In this document: piece after piece, positions 16,081 through 25,312 of the stretch
Numbering within the stretch: the stretch's first letter is position 1
Layout of the letters: each line of letters starts with the position of its first letter
Notes under the pieces: generated by a model
What the model saw: the letters and a program-made list of their open reading frames with translations, nothing else
The model's database searches: none
What the model was told of the DNA's origin: nothing
NCBI GenBank assembly: GCA_945870455.1
Contig: CAMBSL010000017.1
Location: 1 to 45,129 of the forward strand
DNA: 45,129 bases
Direction of reading: 5' to 3'
From: Pirellula staleyi DSM 6068
Lineage (GTDB): Bacteria > Planctomycetota > Planctomycetia > Pirellulales > Pirellulaceae
Made by a program: the position numbers and the translations under genes

Positions 16081-16458
16081 ATGCGCAAACCCCAAGATGA
16101 AAATCGATCCGATGCAAACGTCACCATCGCTCAACTGAAAGCCATCATGAATGAGTTTGTGCAGGAACGTTCCTGGGAGAAATTCCATTTGCCGAAGAAT
16201 CTGGCGATGTCCATCGCAATTGAATCAGCCGAATTGATGGAGTATTTCCAATGGACGAATCCCGAGCAACCGCTCAGTCCCGTTGGGGACGATTCTCCCG
16301 TAGCTCAGGAAATAGCGGACGTGTTTGCCTATACATTGAGACTGGCGGAAGTCCTTGGAGTGGATCTCAGCCAAGCTTTAGAAAGGAAAATGGAGCTCAA
16401 CCGAATTAAGTATCCCATTGGCTTGGAGTTCGTCCCAAAGGGTTCATCGGCCCCCTAA
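16081..16458 (+). CDS. MazG-like nucleotide pyrophosphohydrolase
   Basis: 125 residues; a compact all-alpha NTP pyrophosphohydrolase that would remove non-canonical or excess nucleoside triphosphates, similar to dCTP pyrophosphatase/XTP3-transactivated protein A. Metal-binding motifs are visible as SIAIESAELMEYFQW (E..E) and VAQEIADVFAYTLRLAEVLG (E..D), the EExxE...ExxD pattern. The run LSQALERKMELNRIKYP is the usual last helix. ATG 16081 is preferred; the frame starts 30 bases earlier with a TTG. Substrate choice among dNTPs is not visible. It is divergent from the peroxiredoxin gene. Confidence 0.88.
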   Translation: MRKPQDENRSDANVTIAQLKAIMNEFVQERSWEKFHLPKNLAMSIAIESAELMEYFQWTNPEQPLSPVGDDSPVAQEIADVFAYTLRLAEVLGVDLSQALERKMELNRIKYPIGLEFVPKGSSAP

Positions 16459-16709
16459 TTCGTGATCGGTCGACTGGGTAAGCGAGTGGAAGACCATTGA
16501 ATTTCCCACTCGCAAATTTCAATTTCCAGACGAAACAAACAGTTTTCTCAATGTTTTTTACATAAATCCATCGAAAAACCAATGTTTTTATGATGAAAAC
16601 CCCGTTTCCCGGTTGCTTTTTAACCCAGGCAACCTTTAATTCAGCGAAACCAAAGTGTCCTAGGTTGGACACGACTCATATTTGACGTTTGTTGAAAGGG
16701 ATTCATCGC

Positions 16710-17036
16710 ATGGCGAAAGCAGCTGCCAAAACAGAAAAGCCACTGACCAAAGTCCAGATCTTCACCAATATTGCTGAAGCAACTGGACTCTCCAAAAAGC
16801 AAATTGCGGAAGTTTTCGAAGCGCTCAAGGTAGAAATTTCAAACTCGGTTGGCAAAAAGGGAGTAGGCTCGTTCGTCGTTCCAGACCTTTGCAAAATCGT
16901 TCGCATTCAAAAGAAGGCCCTTCCAAAGCGCCAAGTTCGAAACCCACAAACGGGTGAAATGAAATGGGCCGATCCAAAACCAGCGTCCACCGCTGTTAAA
17001 GTTCGCCCTCTCAAGAAACTCAAAGACATGGTCTAA
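16710..17036 (+). CDS. HU-like DNA-binding protein
   Basis: 108-residue histone-like protein of the HU/IHF fold that bends or compacts DNA. After a lysine/alanine-rich N-terminus (AKAAAKTEKPLTK) come the dimerisation helices (QIFTNIAEATGLSKKQIAEVFEALKVEI) and the beta arms with RNPQTGE, the HU arm tip. The loop KKGVGSFVVPDLCKIVRIQKKALPKR replaces the common GFGTF and its basic arm composition, and a positively charged C-terminal tail follows (KVRPLKKLKDMV). ATG 16710 is supported by GAAAGGG ten bases upstream. A hairpin terminator follows. The AT-rich stretch at 16500-16700 should carry its promoter. Confidence 0.9.
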   Translation: MAKAAAKTEKPLTKVQIFTNIAEATGLSKKQIAEVFEALKVEISNSVGKKGVGSFVVPDLCKIVRIQKKALPKRQVRNPQTGEMKWADPKPASTAVKVRPLKKLKDMV

Positions 17037-17072
17037 TCCTTAGACCAAGTTTGAAAAACATCGAAACGACTT

Positions 17073-17107
17073 GGGCAAGCAAACAGGCTTGCCCATTTTC
17101 GTTTTTG
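17073..17107 (+). terminator. Rho-independent terminator after the HU-like gene
   Basis: GGGCAAGC (17073-17080) pairs perfectly with GCTTGCCC (17087-17094) around a six-base loop, and ATTTTCGTTTTTG follows. It lies 36 bases after the stop codon. Confidence 0.85.
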
Positions 17108-17110
17108 ACA

Positions 17111-17155
17111 TGATGGCTGCGAGGATGATGGCTACGAGGATGATGGCTACGAGGA
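17111..17155. repeat. Three tandem 15-base repeats before fmt
   Basis: TGATGGCTGCGAGGA then TGATGGCTACGAGGA twice, exactly adjacent. The array ends five bases before the GTG start of fmt, so it forms the leader of that gene. It contains GAGGA three times, the last nearest the start codon, which could act as a ribosome binding site. Confidence 0.85.
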
Positions 17156-17159
17156 TAAC

Positions 17160-18218
17160 GTGCGATTGATATTGATGGGAACAGGCCCCTTCGCCGTTCC
17201 GAGCTTTGATGCGATCAGGACCCAAGGTCACGAAATCATCTGCGTTGTAACACGCCCTTCGGTTGCTTCGTCAGGGAAAAAGGTTCCGCCAGTGAGTCCG
17301 GTCCGGCAATGGGCGAGCGACCATGATTTGTCGATCTTCGACCCCATTTCCATCAACGATCCGGCCACCATCCAGTGGCTGGTTTCCCTGCATGCGGATT
17401 TGATGGTCGTTTGCGACTACGGACAAATCTTGTCGAAAGCCGCGTTGGCAACTACCGGACTCGGAGGAATTAATTTGCATGGTTCCTTGTTGCCCAGACA
17501 TCGCGGGGCGGCACCCGTCCAATGGTCGATCCTCGCAGGGGACGCTCGAACCGGTGTTTCGATCATTCACATGACTCCGACACTCGACGGCGGCCCGATC
17601 CTCCATCAATCGGCAACCGACATCGGAAACACCGAAGACTCCGAACAGCTTGAAGCACGACTCAGCCAAATCGGTGTTGAATCCACATTGGCCTCGATCG
17701 CGTTGCTCGAAACCAAAGCGTCCCTCACCGAATGCAGCAATCTCGGGCTGCGACAGGACAAAGCCCTCGCGACCAAAGCCCCTCGGCTCGCTAAGGAAGA
17801 TGGCGAACTAAACTGCCACTATCCAGTTCAGTACCTCGATCGACTGATACGTGGTCTGCAGCCATGGCCAAGCACTTTTGCCCATGCTCATTTTCCCGAT
17901 GGCAAAAGCATACGCATTCTCATTCCGAAAGCGATGCCGGTGATATGCAATCTCGCTGCTGCGGACGTTTCTCCTGGCGACCTCATCTACGGCGACACCT
18001 TAACGCAGTTGCAATCTCAAGAACCAAGACTGCTTGGACATTCGCTTTGCGCTGTCGCAATCGACGGAGTACTTGCCATTCCAATCGTACAACCAGCTGG
18101 CAAACGATTGATGCTCGCGGACGAATTTCTTCGCGGCTACTCTCGGTTGGCATGGATTAGGCTAATCTCGATGGAAGGTTCACATCGATTGCTCAACCAA
18201 ATGTGCCAAATTCCGTAA
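17160..18218 (+). CDS. fmt: Methionyl-tRNA formyltransferase
   Basis: Formylates initiator Met-tRNA with 10-formyl-tetrahydrofolate. 352 residues, GTG start directly after the tandem repeats. N-terminal domain: MGTGPFAVPSFDAI, then the catalytic signature NLHGSLLPRHRGAAPVQWSI and DARTGVSIIHMTPTLDGGPIL. The classical MxxGLDTGD is read as MTPTLDGGP, a variant seen in part of the family. The C-terminal OB-like tRNA-binding domain begins near LAKEDGELNC..DRLIRGLQPWPSTFA. The peptide deformylase gene, often next to fmt, is not here. The Nif3-like gene follows 31 bases later. Confidence 0.93.
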   Translation: MRLILMGTGPFAVPSFDAIRTQGHEIICVVTRPSVASSGKKVPPVSPVRQWASDHDLSIFDPISINDPATIQWLVSLHADLMVVCDYGQILSKAALATTGLGGINLHGSLLPRHRGAAPVQWSILAGDARTGVSIIHMTPTLDGGPILHQSATDIGNTEDSEQLEARLSQIGVESTLASIALLETKASLTECSNLGLRQDKALATKAPRLAKEDGELNCHYPVQYLDRLIRGLQPWPSTFAHAHFPDGKSIRILIPKAMPVICNLAAADVSPGDLIYGDTLTQLQSQEPRLLGHSLCAVAIDGVLAIPIVQPAGKRLMLADEFLRGYSRLAWIRLISMEGSHRLLNQMCQIP

Positions 18219-18249
18219 AAGTTCTCCCCTCGTACACTCATACAACGCG

Positions 18250-19041
18250 ATGCAATTAGACTCCATTTTGACAGTCCTGCAAGAAATCGCCCCACTCGAG
18301 TATGCAGAAAACTGGGACAACGTCGGCCTCTTGGCAGGGCACCGAGGCCGAACCATATCTGGTGTCATGACCTGCTTGACGCTCACGTCGATAACATTGC
18401 AAGAAGCCATCGATGCGCAGGCGGGCCTCGTCGTTTGTCATCATCCGATTCCATTTAAGCCTCTGTCCAAAATAACCAGCGATACCACCACGGGAAAACT
18501 GCTTCTGGATGCACTGCAAGCTGGAATCGCAATCTATTCTTCTCACACCGCATGGGACAATGCCCGAACCGGAATCAATCAACAACTAGCGGACATGATG
18601 GGCCTCACGTCTATCAAACCCTTGCAAGCGTTTGCTCAGCCAAAGTCTGTCGACGAAACAGTGGGTGTAGGACGCTACGGAATCGCAAGCGGGGCCGAAA
18701 CCACGATTGGCAACTTGTTGCAACGCCTCCAAGCGACACTTCCGTCCATCGAACCCAGGCACACGCATGGTTCGGAACATTTGGTCTCCAAAATAGGTAT
18801 CGTGTGCGGCAGCGGTGGCAGCATGCTTGCTTTGGTCGCGAGTCGAGGCTGTGATGCGATGTTGACGGGTGAAGCCACATATCATCAATGTCTGGAGGCG
18901 GAATCGCTAGGAATCGCAATGCTCATGATCGGCCATCACGCGAGCGAAGCGTTTGCGATGAAATCGCTTGCTTCGCAGTTGCAAACCAAACTGCCGTCGC
19001 TACGGGTCCTGGCCTCGCAACGAGAGGCATCTCGTTTTTGA
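18250..19041 (+). CDS. Nif3-like dinuclear metal centre protein (DUF34/YbgI family)
   Basis: 263 residues of a very widespread family that forms toroidal hexamers with a two-metal site; it has been linked to GTP cyclohydrolase-like or metal-insertion roles, but the function is unsettled. Family motifs: AENWDNVGLLAG near the N-terminus, VVCHHPIPFKPL (metal histidines), YSSHTAWDNARTGIN, and near the C-terminus CDAMLTGEATYHQCLEAESLGIAMLMIGHHASE. The GTGE-like segment and the last HH complete the metal set. The PII-like insertion of long family members is absent. ATG start. It lies 31 bases after fmt and may be co-transcribed with it. Confidence 0.9.
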   Translation: MQLDSILTVLQEIAPLEYAENWDNVGLLAGHRGRTISGVMTCLTLTSITLQEAIDAQAGLVVCHHPIPFKPLSKITSDTTTGKLLLDALQAGIAIYSSHTAWDNARTGINQQLADMMGLTSIKPLQAFAQPKSVDETVGVGRYGIASGAETTIGNLLQRLQATLPSIEPRHTHGSEHLVSKIGIVCGSGGSMLALVASRGCDAMLTGEATYHQCLEAESLGIAMLMIGHHASEAFAMKSLASQLQTKLPSLRVLASQREASRF

Positions 19042-19160
19042 ATGCATCTGTGTTTATCCAAGTGCAGCCGCAGCCTGACAATATTACAATCAACGCTCAC
19101 GGTCGAAGACGGCCAAATGCAATCGCCAAAAAAACTCTCCTTCATCGTGTGAGAAATAAA

Positions 19161-20894
19161 ATGATGCGGCCCTTGATTCAATGCATCCCAATTGTCATTT
19201 TGTTGTCCCATTTCGTTTGCCAGGTATGTTCGGCTCAAGAAAGGTCACTTGAGTATTCCTGGTCGAAAGATCAGAAATTCTCGTTCGAGATAGAAATCGA
19301 AGTGGACGAGGGAGACCAAATAACGAACTATCAGGGAACGACGAACTACACGGTCGATTCTGCCAACGCGGAGCAACTCGCTTTGAGGTACCAAGGCGGA
19401 CTAACTTCCTTGACCAAACCCAAAGAGTCAGCTCGTAAGCCAATCTTGGGAGTACCACCCTTTGGAATACCACCCTTTGGCCCCGCAAGGCTGCCACGCG
19501 GCATACCATTCCCGGGTTTGGCAAGTCCCTATGCGACCACTGGAATATTGCAAACGACAAACAGAATCACAATGTCTCGGCTCGGAAAGTTACTCGTATT
19601 GGACGGGAGTTCGCAGTTACCATTCCTTCTTGGAAACCTCTCGTTGCTCCCGTTCGAAAATCTACCCTCGGAAAAGGCGGACGAAGCGTGGACCATTGAA
19701 TCCACCGTTTCGATTTCAGAAGACGATTCAGGAAGATTTCACTTCGGGCCATTCGCGCAAATTCAAAAGTCCAACCAAGGAAGCGTTCAGAGTGCGAGCG
19801 AAGAAACGAAGTACACGATCAACAACTCGAACGACATGCAAGTTACGTTCGACAAGACTTATCGGCTCAAGACCGCTCTCGTCGATGGCCGCGACTCCTT
19901 TGAAATGTCGGGGAAAGGGACCTGGGTCTTCAATCGTATCGACAAACTCCCACAATCCAGCGACATGAAGTTTGAGTTGATCGTTCGTCGGAGAAACGCA
20001 ACAGTAAGTATCCCGATCGCGTTGAAATACAATCGCTTGACGCCTGAAAGGATCGCAGAACGAGAATTGGAAGCGAAACGAAAAGCGAACGAGGCCGAAG
20101 CGAAAATGGCCGAAGCAAAAACCAAAATGGAAGAGCATCGAAAGCTTGCCGAAGAAGCGAAAGCGAAAGCTGAGGCCCCACTAACCACGGAAGAGAAGAA
20201 GGGACTGCTAACAGAACTCAATGCCGAATCGTCCAATACCGTAATTCAAGCACTTATGAAATTATCGACGAAGAAGTCCAAAGAAACCGATTCCGAGATA
20301 GTAAATGCCATAAAGAAACACATCGGCAGTGCAAATTCCGTTGCCGCCAGTTTATCCGAGCGAGCACTCGAAAATTGGGACCCCGTTTTTGGTAAGGCGA
20401 ACGCACTGAAGAAAGCCTACGAAGGGAGTTCACCCGTGGATTCCACCAACTTGGAAGTGCTTTCTACGACCTCACTCTATGTTGGTCAAATCGTTCAAAT
20501 CCAGGAAAATGGTTCGTTTTGGTTCGCCGCTGAAATCCGAGAACTCCTGCCCGATGGACGGGTTCTGGCTAAGTATCAAGGCTGGGGCGGGAATCGAACC
20601 GCAACGCTAGCGAGACGCAATATTCAATTGGCCCCTGCCGATTTTCCGCAACCACATAAACCAGCGACTCCAAACGTTCCGCAGCACGAAACTCGCGTTT
20701 GGTCGGATGCAACGGGCGGCTTTAAAGTCGACGCAGTCTTTATGGGAGTCGACAACGACAAAGTCAAATTGAAACGTGCCGATGGGAAAGAGGTTTCCGT
20801 ACCGATCGCTCGGTTGAGCAGAATCGATCAAGAGTACATCAAAAAAATTGCCGACGCGATCAAGGATCTCGATAATCCGTTTGATCCAAAGTAG
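19161..20894 (+). CDS. Secreted protein with SHD1 (SLA1 homology 1) domain
   Basis: 577 residues from the ATG pair at 19161/19164. The N-terminus RPLIQCIPIVILLSHFVCQVCSA is a signal peptide. Then a beta-rich unknown region, a Pro-rich stretch with VPPFG/IPPFG repeats (near residues 95-110), a charged helix rich in Lys, Glu and Ala (about 300-340, likely coiled coil), a region around GQIVQIQENGSFWFAAEIRELLPDGRVLAKYQGWG, and at 513-565 an SHD1-like domain (RVWSDATGGFKVDAVFMGVDNDKVKLKRADGKEVSVPIARLS). SHD1 is strikingly common in planctomycete secreted proteins; its role there is unknown. The start is chosen because the longer frame from 18888 overlaps the Nif3 gene. Confidence 0.82.
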   Translation: MMRPLIQCIPIVILLSHFVCQVCSAQERSLEYSWSKDQKFSFEIEIEVDEGDQITNYQGTTNYTVDSANAEQLALRYQGGLTSLTKPKESARKPILGVPPFGIPPFGPARLPRGIPFPGLASPYATTGILQTTNRITMSRLGKLLVLDGSSQLPFLLGNLSLLPFENLPSEKADEAWTIESTVSISEDDSGRFHFGPFAQIQKSNQGSVQSASEETKYTINNSNDMQVTFDKTYRLKTALVDGRDSFEMSGKGTWVFNRIDKLPQSSDMKFELIVRRRNATVSIPIALKYNRLTPERIAERELEAKRKANEAEAKMAEAKTKMEEHRKLAEEAKAKAEAPLTTEEKKGLLTELNAESSNTVIQALMKLSTKKSKETDSEIVNAIKKHIGSANSVAASLSERALENWDPVFGKANALKKAYEGSSPVDSTNLEVLSTTSLYVGQIVQIQENGSFWFAAEIRELLPDGRVLAKYQGWGGNRTATLARRNIQLAPADFPQPHKPATPNVPQHETRVWSDATGGFKVDAVFMGVDNDKVKLKRADGKEVSVPIARLSRIDQEYIKKIADAIKDLDNPFDPK

Positions 20895-20998
20895 TCGTTC
20901 GATCCATTTGCGTCGCCTCGCGCTCCATTTGGGCTGCCTCTCGCTCCGCGAAAGACCGCGTCGAGATCGCATCTTTTGTTGAGCAAAAACGTAACATT

Positions 20999-22069
20999 TC
21001 AATCGGCGGACAAAAGCTGCTTCATCACGACCAATAGAGCATCAATCTGTTCATCGCTACCGACGCTAATGCGCAATCCATCGCTCCAACCCGGATAGAC
21101 CATGTAACGGACAAGAATGCCGTTCTGTTTCAACTGCTCATACAGCAACTTCATCGATCGATCGTTGCGTGTGCACCACAGGAAATTGGCATGCGATTCT
21201 GTTACGTCGAATCCCAATCGCTGAAGCTCAGCGAACATGCGACCGCGGGTGGTGATTATCTTGCGAACGTTTTCCGCAAGCCACGTCTGATCGGAGATCG
21301 CTGCAGTGGCTCCTGCAAGCGATAGCATATCGGTGTTGTAAGAGTCTTTGACCTTGCGGAGCGTATGGACAATCTCCGGATGCGCTACGAGATAGCCAAA
21401 TCGCAGACCTGCCAAAGCATAGGATTTACTCAAGGTTCGAGTCACGATGATTTTCGGATTTCGCTCAATCAACGCGATGCAATTCGTTGGCGAAAAGTCG
21501 ACATACGCTTCGTCTACCACGACCGGGCAATCCACACTCTCCGCAAGTTTCAAGATCGAGTCTTGCGACACCACCGTGCCGCTAGGGCTGTTGGGGTTGG
21601 GCAAGAAAATCAACTTGAGCTGTTCGTCCGCAGTGTAGAACTGCGGCGATAGCCCGAAATGACTATCGAAGGGGACTTCCTCGAATTGGGCGGACTGCAA
21701 CTCGGCAAGTGTTCGATAAAGAATGTAACTTGGGTACGGCAGTCGCAGCTTTTGTCCCGAGCCAACAAACGCGCGGGTCAGAACGGTCAAGCAGTCATCG
21801 CTGCCGTTACCGCAAAGAATCATATCCGGATCGACATGGAGAACACCCGCTGCAGCAATTCGAAAGGCGGTGCCAATCGGATCGGGATAGCGCTCGAGTT
21901 GCGAGCTCGCTTGCTGAATTGCCTCGGCTACTCGGGGCGAGGGCGGGTACGGATTCTCGTTGGTATTGAGCTTGATCGCCTTACCCGCCTGCGGTTGTTC
22001 GCCGGGCGTGTAAGGTTTCATCGCGACGATTTCGCGGCGAAAGAATCGTTGAATAGAATCGTTTGTCAT
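20999..22069 (-). CDS. hisC: Histidinol-phosphate aminotransferase
   Basis: PLP-dependent class II aminotransferase of histidine synthesis, converting imidazole acetol phosphate to histidinol phosphate; 356 residues from ATG 22069. KLNTNENPYPPSPRV is the N-terminal substrate motif, CGNGSDDCL binds the cofactor phosphate region, and the Schiff-base lysine is in TRTLSKSYALAGLRFGY. VDEAYVDFS precedes it. The frame runs upstream to 22228 from a TTG, but the ATG gives the usual family N-terminus. No other his genes are adjacent, so the pathway is dispersed. Some family members also act in aromatic amino acid synthesis. Confidence 0.92.
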   Translation of the reverse strand: MTNDSIQRFFRREIVAMKPYTPGEQPQAGKAIKLNTNENPYPPSPRVAEAIQQASSQLERYPDPIGTAFRIAAAGVLHVDPDMILCGNGSDDCLTVLTRAFVGSGQKLRLPYPSYILYRTLAELQSAQFEEVPFDSHFGLSPQFYTADEQLKLIFLPNPNSPSGTVVSQDSILKLAESVDCPVVVDEAYVDFSPTNCIALIERNPKIIVTRTLSKSYALAGLRFGYLVAHPEIVHTLRKVKDSYNTDMLSLAGATAAISDQTWLAENVRKIITTRGRMFAELQRLGFDVTESHANFLWCTRNDRSMKLLYEQLKQNGILVRYMVYPGWSDGLRISVGSDEQIDALLVVMKQLLSAD

Positions 22070-22469
22070 CAACTCGAATTGTTGTAATGGTTCTGTGTGG
22101 AAGAGGCCCTCGCACAAGAGTACGTCGCTTATGGCTGCTTCACTTAAGTCCTGACCCGTTTCACGCTTCCCCCTCGCGAGAGCCACTTCCGCACAGAGAT
22201 CACAAACTCTAATCGAGTTCGCAACCAACTAGGGCGATTATTGCATTGCAAACGAGCTTGGGAAAGGCATATTTTCGATTAAACGGCAATGCGGATCCAT
22301 TATTTGTTTAACCGTCCGCATCAACAGGCCACTCGGTGCAAAACAACGTTGTTTAATATCGAAACCAAACCGTCCTAAGCGAGCTTAAATTTCGACTATA
22401 CTCTCGCTATCTGCCTTCGCCTTCCTGGCAACTGTAAGCCAACTCTTCTTTTTAACAACCTCTATTTCC
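22070..22469. other. Intergenic region upstream of hisC and gdhA
   Basis: 400 bases between divergent genes, without a gene. It should contain both promoters. A TATACT sequence lies at 22397-22402 in the gdhA direction, without a clear matching -35. Short inverted words (ATGCGGA / TCCGCAT) occur at 22288-22325 and may be an operator; this is only suggestive. Confidence 0.4.
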
Positions 22470-23711
22470 ATGATGCGACCGAGCGAATCCACCAATCTCT
22501 ATTTCAACCAAGCAGCCGATCATCTCAAAATGCCAGAATGGATGAGGAAACTTCTCCTCACGCCAAAACGGGAGGTCACAGTCCAAGTCGCATTTGAGAG
22601 AGACAATGGCAACATCGAAACGGTCTTGGGATATCGGGTCCAACACGACAATTCGCGAGGGCCGATGAAGGGAGGGCTTCGATACCATCCGAGCGTCGAT
22701 CTGGATGAAGTGCGAGCGCTGGCATCGTTGATGACTTGGAAAACCGCCGTTGTCGAGCTTCCCTATGGTGGGGCAAAAGGTGGGATCGCTATCGACCCCA
22801 AGACGCTTTCAAACAAAGAGATTGAACGCATGACCCGATCCTTTGTGGACGAAATCCATGAAATCGTGGGGCCCGACACGGACATCCCCGCCCCGGACAT
22901 GGGTACGAATTACCAAGTGATGTCTTGGTTTCGAAACCAGTGGGAAAAGTATCACGGTTTCAATCCTGCCGTAATCACTGGTAAACCGGTCGAAGAGTAT
23001 GGTGCGAACGGGCGTGAGGAAGCCACGGGCCGCGGCGTTGGAATCCTTGCGGTTAAGTTTCTGAAACGCATCAACGTACGTCCGGATCAATGCCGAACCG
23101 CGATCCAAGGATTTGGAAATGTCGGTTCGCACGCGTCGAAATTTCTGTTCGAATCGACGTTCCCCGTAGTGGCTGTAAGTGACATAAGCGGAACGTTTTA
23201 TAACCCAAAGGGACTTAACATTCCCGAAATGTTTTCTTATTCATTGAAGAATGGGAACCGATTGGAAGGGTATATGGGCGCGGAGAAACTGCCTGGAGAA
23301 GCTCTTTTGGAACTCGACGTAGACCTCTTGATCCCAGCCGCCTTGGGTGATGTTGTTACGAAAGAGAACGCCGGGAAAGTGCGAGCCAAGTCCATCATCG
23401 AAGCGGCCAACGGCCCCGTCGATCCGGAAGCAGATGCGATTCTAGCTTCTAAGCGGATCACGATTTTGCCTGACATTCTGGCTAATGCGGGCGGAGTTAC
23501 CGTGAGTTACTTTGAGTGGGTTCAAAATCGCCAACATTATCGCTGGACGTTGGATCGGGTTCGACAAGAGTTGGACCGTACGCTGAGCGACGCCTTTGAA
23601 AATGTTTGGCAACACTCGGCAACGAACGATGTCTCGTTGCGAACCGCCGCATTTATGTTGGCCATTGCGCGAGTGCAACGCGCTACGGAACTGGCTGGCG
23701 GGGCCGTTTAG
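22470..23711 (+). CDS. Glu/Leu/Phe/Val family dehydrogenase, probably glutamate dehydrogenase
   Basis: 413 residues, the length of hexameric class I glutamate dehydrogenases. It interconverts glutamate and 2-oxoglutarate with ammonia. The glutamate-binding segment is [22 protein letters not shown], the catalytic lysine is in [18 protein letters not shown] follows, and the dinucleotide-binding turn is [28 protein letters not shown] is typical for this group. A leucine/valine dehydrogenase role is less likely given the length and PMKGG context. ATG start. It is convergent with the S41 protease; a 75-base repeat fills the gap. Confidence 0.92.
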   Translation: MMRPSESTNLYFNQAADHLKMPEWMRKLLLTPKREVTVQVAFERDNGNIETVLGYRVQHDNSRGPMKGGLRYHPSVDLDEVRALASLMTWKTAVVELPYGGAKGGIAIDPKTLSNKEIERMTRSFVDEIHEIVGPDTDIPAPDMGTNYQVMSWFRNQWEKYHGFNPAVITGKPVEEYGANGREEATGRGVGILAVKFLKRINVRPDQCRTAIQGFGNVGSHASKFLFESTFPVVAVSDISGTFYNPKGLNIPEMFSYSLKNGNRLEGYMGAEKLPGEALLELDVDLLIPAALGDVVTKENAGKVRAKSIIEAANGPVDPEADAILASKRITILPDILANAGGVTVSYFEWVQNRQHYRWTLDRVRQELDRTLSDAFENVWQHSATNDVSLRTAAFMLAIARVQRATELAGGAV

Positions 23712-23760
23712 TAAAATGTCGAACCGACGCGGTGCGATTCTGCGCTTGTGCGGCTGTTGA

Positions 23761-23835
23761 TTTAATGGTAGGACGAACTTCCAAGTCCCTGGAATTCCCC
23801 ATTGACGGACTTGGAAGTCCGTCGTACCGCCCTTA
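23761..23835. repeat. 75-base inverted-repeat element, copy 2
   Basis: Second copy of the 6971-7045 element, with better preserved arms: GGTAGGACGAACTTCCAAGT on the left and the inverted GGACTTGGAAGTCCGTCGTACC-type arm on the right. Its last three bases (23833-23835) are the stop codon of the S41 protease gene on the minus strand. It lies between convergent genes and could serve as a shared stop signal. Confidence 0.75.
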
Positions 23836-25161
23836 TTGCTGCTCAAGTTTCATTCGCAACACTTCCACCGCTTTCAACAACTGCGGGTCATCGACAATCG
23901 TAGAGTCAACATGTTCGGTTGCCCCGCTACTCAGCTCGCTTTTCGGTTCGTTTGATTTGCCCAGGCCGTTCTCGATCGGGTCCGCCCTTTTGCGGAAGCG
24001 ATCAACCAACTTGATAAATGCCTTCTCGTCCAGCTTGACTTCGCACCCTTGGTCGGGATGCACTCCCCAAATGTCGTCCTCTTTCGAACTAGGTTTCCTG
24101 TGGATTAAGCGACCGCTAGGCGGATAGTAATAAGCAGTGGTTAAACGCATGGCCGCCAGACCTGCATCGAGGGGAATGACATTTTGAACGCTTCCCTTTC
24201 CAAACGATCTATTGCCTACAATCGTCGCTCGGCATCGATCTTGCAAACAAGCGGCCACCACTTCGCTGGCGCTTGCGGAATGCTCATTGATCAAGACGAC
24301 GATCGGAATCGAGTTGGAAAGCTCCGTTCCCTGTTTTGCTTCATAGCTTTGATCCAGACGGTCGCCACGGCCTCGCGTACTGACCATGTCACCGTCGTCC
24401 AAAAACATATCGCAAATGTCCGTGGCCGCATTCAAGAGTCCACCGGTATTGTCGCGCAGGTCGATGATCAGGGCCTGACTATCCTTAGAAATAGATTCGA
24501 TCGCTCGTCGCAATTCTTCGGTCGTCTTCTCGCCGAACAATTCAACTCGCATATAGGCAATACGAGGATCTTCCTCCATCCTGTATTCCCACTTGCCATC
24601 CAATCGACGCCGATCACCAAGAACGGACTCGACGTCGATGCGAGCGCGAACAACCGTGATCACAATTGGGTTGGGTTCATCCAAACGTTCCAACGTGAGA
24701 GTGACTGAGGTCCCTGCTCGCCCCCTTAGTTTTTTCGAAACATCTTCCACAGTGGAATTCGTGGAATCGAAGCCATCGATCTTGAGAATAACGTCTCCCG
24801 CTTGGATGCCAGCCAGATATGCGGGCGAATTAAACAAAGTCGCCACAACGGTTAGCCGGTCACGTCGCGTCGGTCCATCAAGACTGACGCCTAATCCCCC
24901 AAACTCTTGGTCTAGGATCGCTTGAAACGGCTTTAAGGAATCAATTGGAATATAACCCGAATAGGGGTCCAGCGAATCGATCATCCCTTTCATTGCCGCC
25001 TGATAGAGTTTTTCGCGATCCGGCTTCTCAACGTATTCTTGATCGATAATATCCATGGCCAACGCGAGGTCGCCAAGATTACGTGTCCTTTGTGCATTTC
25101 CGTAGCAAAACGCGCTGATGAGGACGACGAGGAACAGGAGCTTCAAATTCTTGGACGTCAC
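23833..25161 (-). CDS. S41 family carboxyl-terminal processing protease with PDZ domain
   Basis: 442 residues with GTG start and AAGG upstream. The N-terminus LKLLFLVVLISAFCYGNA is a signal peptide or anchor, so it acts outside the inner membrane. A helical lead (MDIIDQEYVEKPDREKLYQAAMKGMIDSLDPYSGYI) precedes a PDZ domain (GGLGVSLDG..GIQAGDVILKIDG). The catalytic serine, in SASASE, is Ser297 and the lysine in SFGKGS is Lys322, with the 25-residue spacing known for Tsp/CtpA; both are intact. The C-terminus has a low-complexity Lys/Asp/Ser-rich tail. Its stop codon is formed by the end of a repeat element. The substrate is unknown; it is likely involved in envelope protein turnover. Confidence 0.92.
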   Translation of the reverse strand: MTSKNLKLLFLVVLISAFCYGNAQRTRNLGDLALAMDIIDQEYVEKPDREKLYQAAMKGMIDSLDPYSGYIPIDSLKPFQAILDQEFGGLGVSLDGPTRRDRLTVVATLFNSPAYLAGIQAGDVILKIDGFDSTNSTVEDVSKKLRGRAGTSVTLTLERLDEPNPIVITVVRARIDVESVLGDRRRLDGKWEYRMEEDPRIAYMRVELFGEKTTEELRRAIESISKDSQALIIDLRDNTGGLLNAATDICDMFLDDGDMVSTRGRGDRLDQSYEAKQGTELSNSIPIVVLINEHSASASEVVAACLQDRCRATIVGNRSFGKGSVQNVIPLDAGLAAMRLTTAYYYPPSGRLIHRKPSSKEDDIWGVHPDQGCEVKLDEKAFIKLVDRFRKRADPIENGLGKSNEPKSELSSGATEHVDSTIVDDPQLLKAVEVLRMKLEQQ

Positions 25162-25312
25162 GTTGTTTCCGCCTTGTGGGTAGGTTTTGCGACTCGATTT
25201 CGACGCATTTTAGCAGGATAGCGTTTTTCTGCGCAGTTCGTTTTGGCGGACTTTAGCTACAATAACGAGTCCCTGCCATTCTATGGGTCCCCCACCTACC
25301 CGCGATATCCTG

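Noticed and set aside
15973-16188. N-terminal extension of the peroxiredoxin frame to 271 residues
   Set aside because: The ribosome site before 15972 and the family N-terminus support the shorter protein; the extension would overlap the divergent MazG-like gene.
23755-23800. Resemblance to a tRNA-Gly gene (TTTAATGGTA and CTTCCAAG)
   Set aside because: The D-arm-like and anticodon-like words occur, but there is no T arm, no acceptor stem, and the sequence is part of the 75-base inverted repeat.
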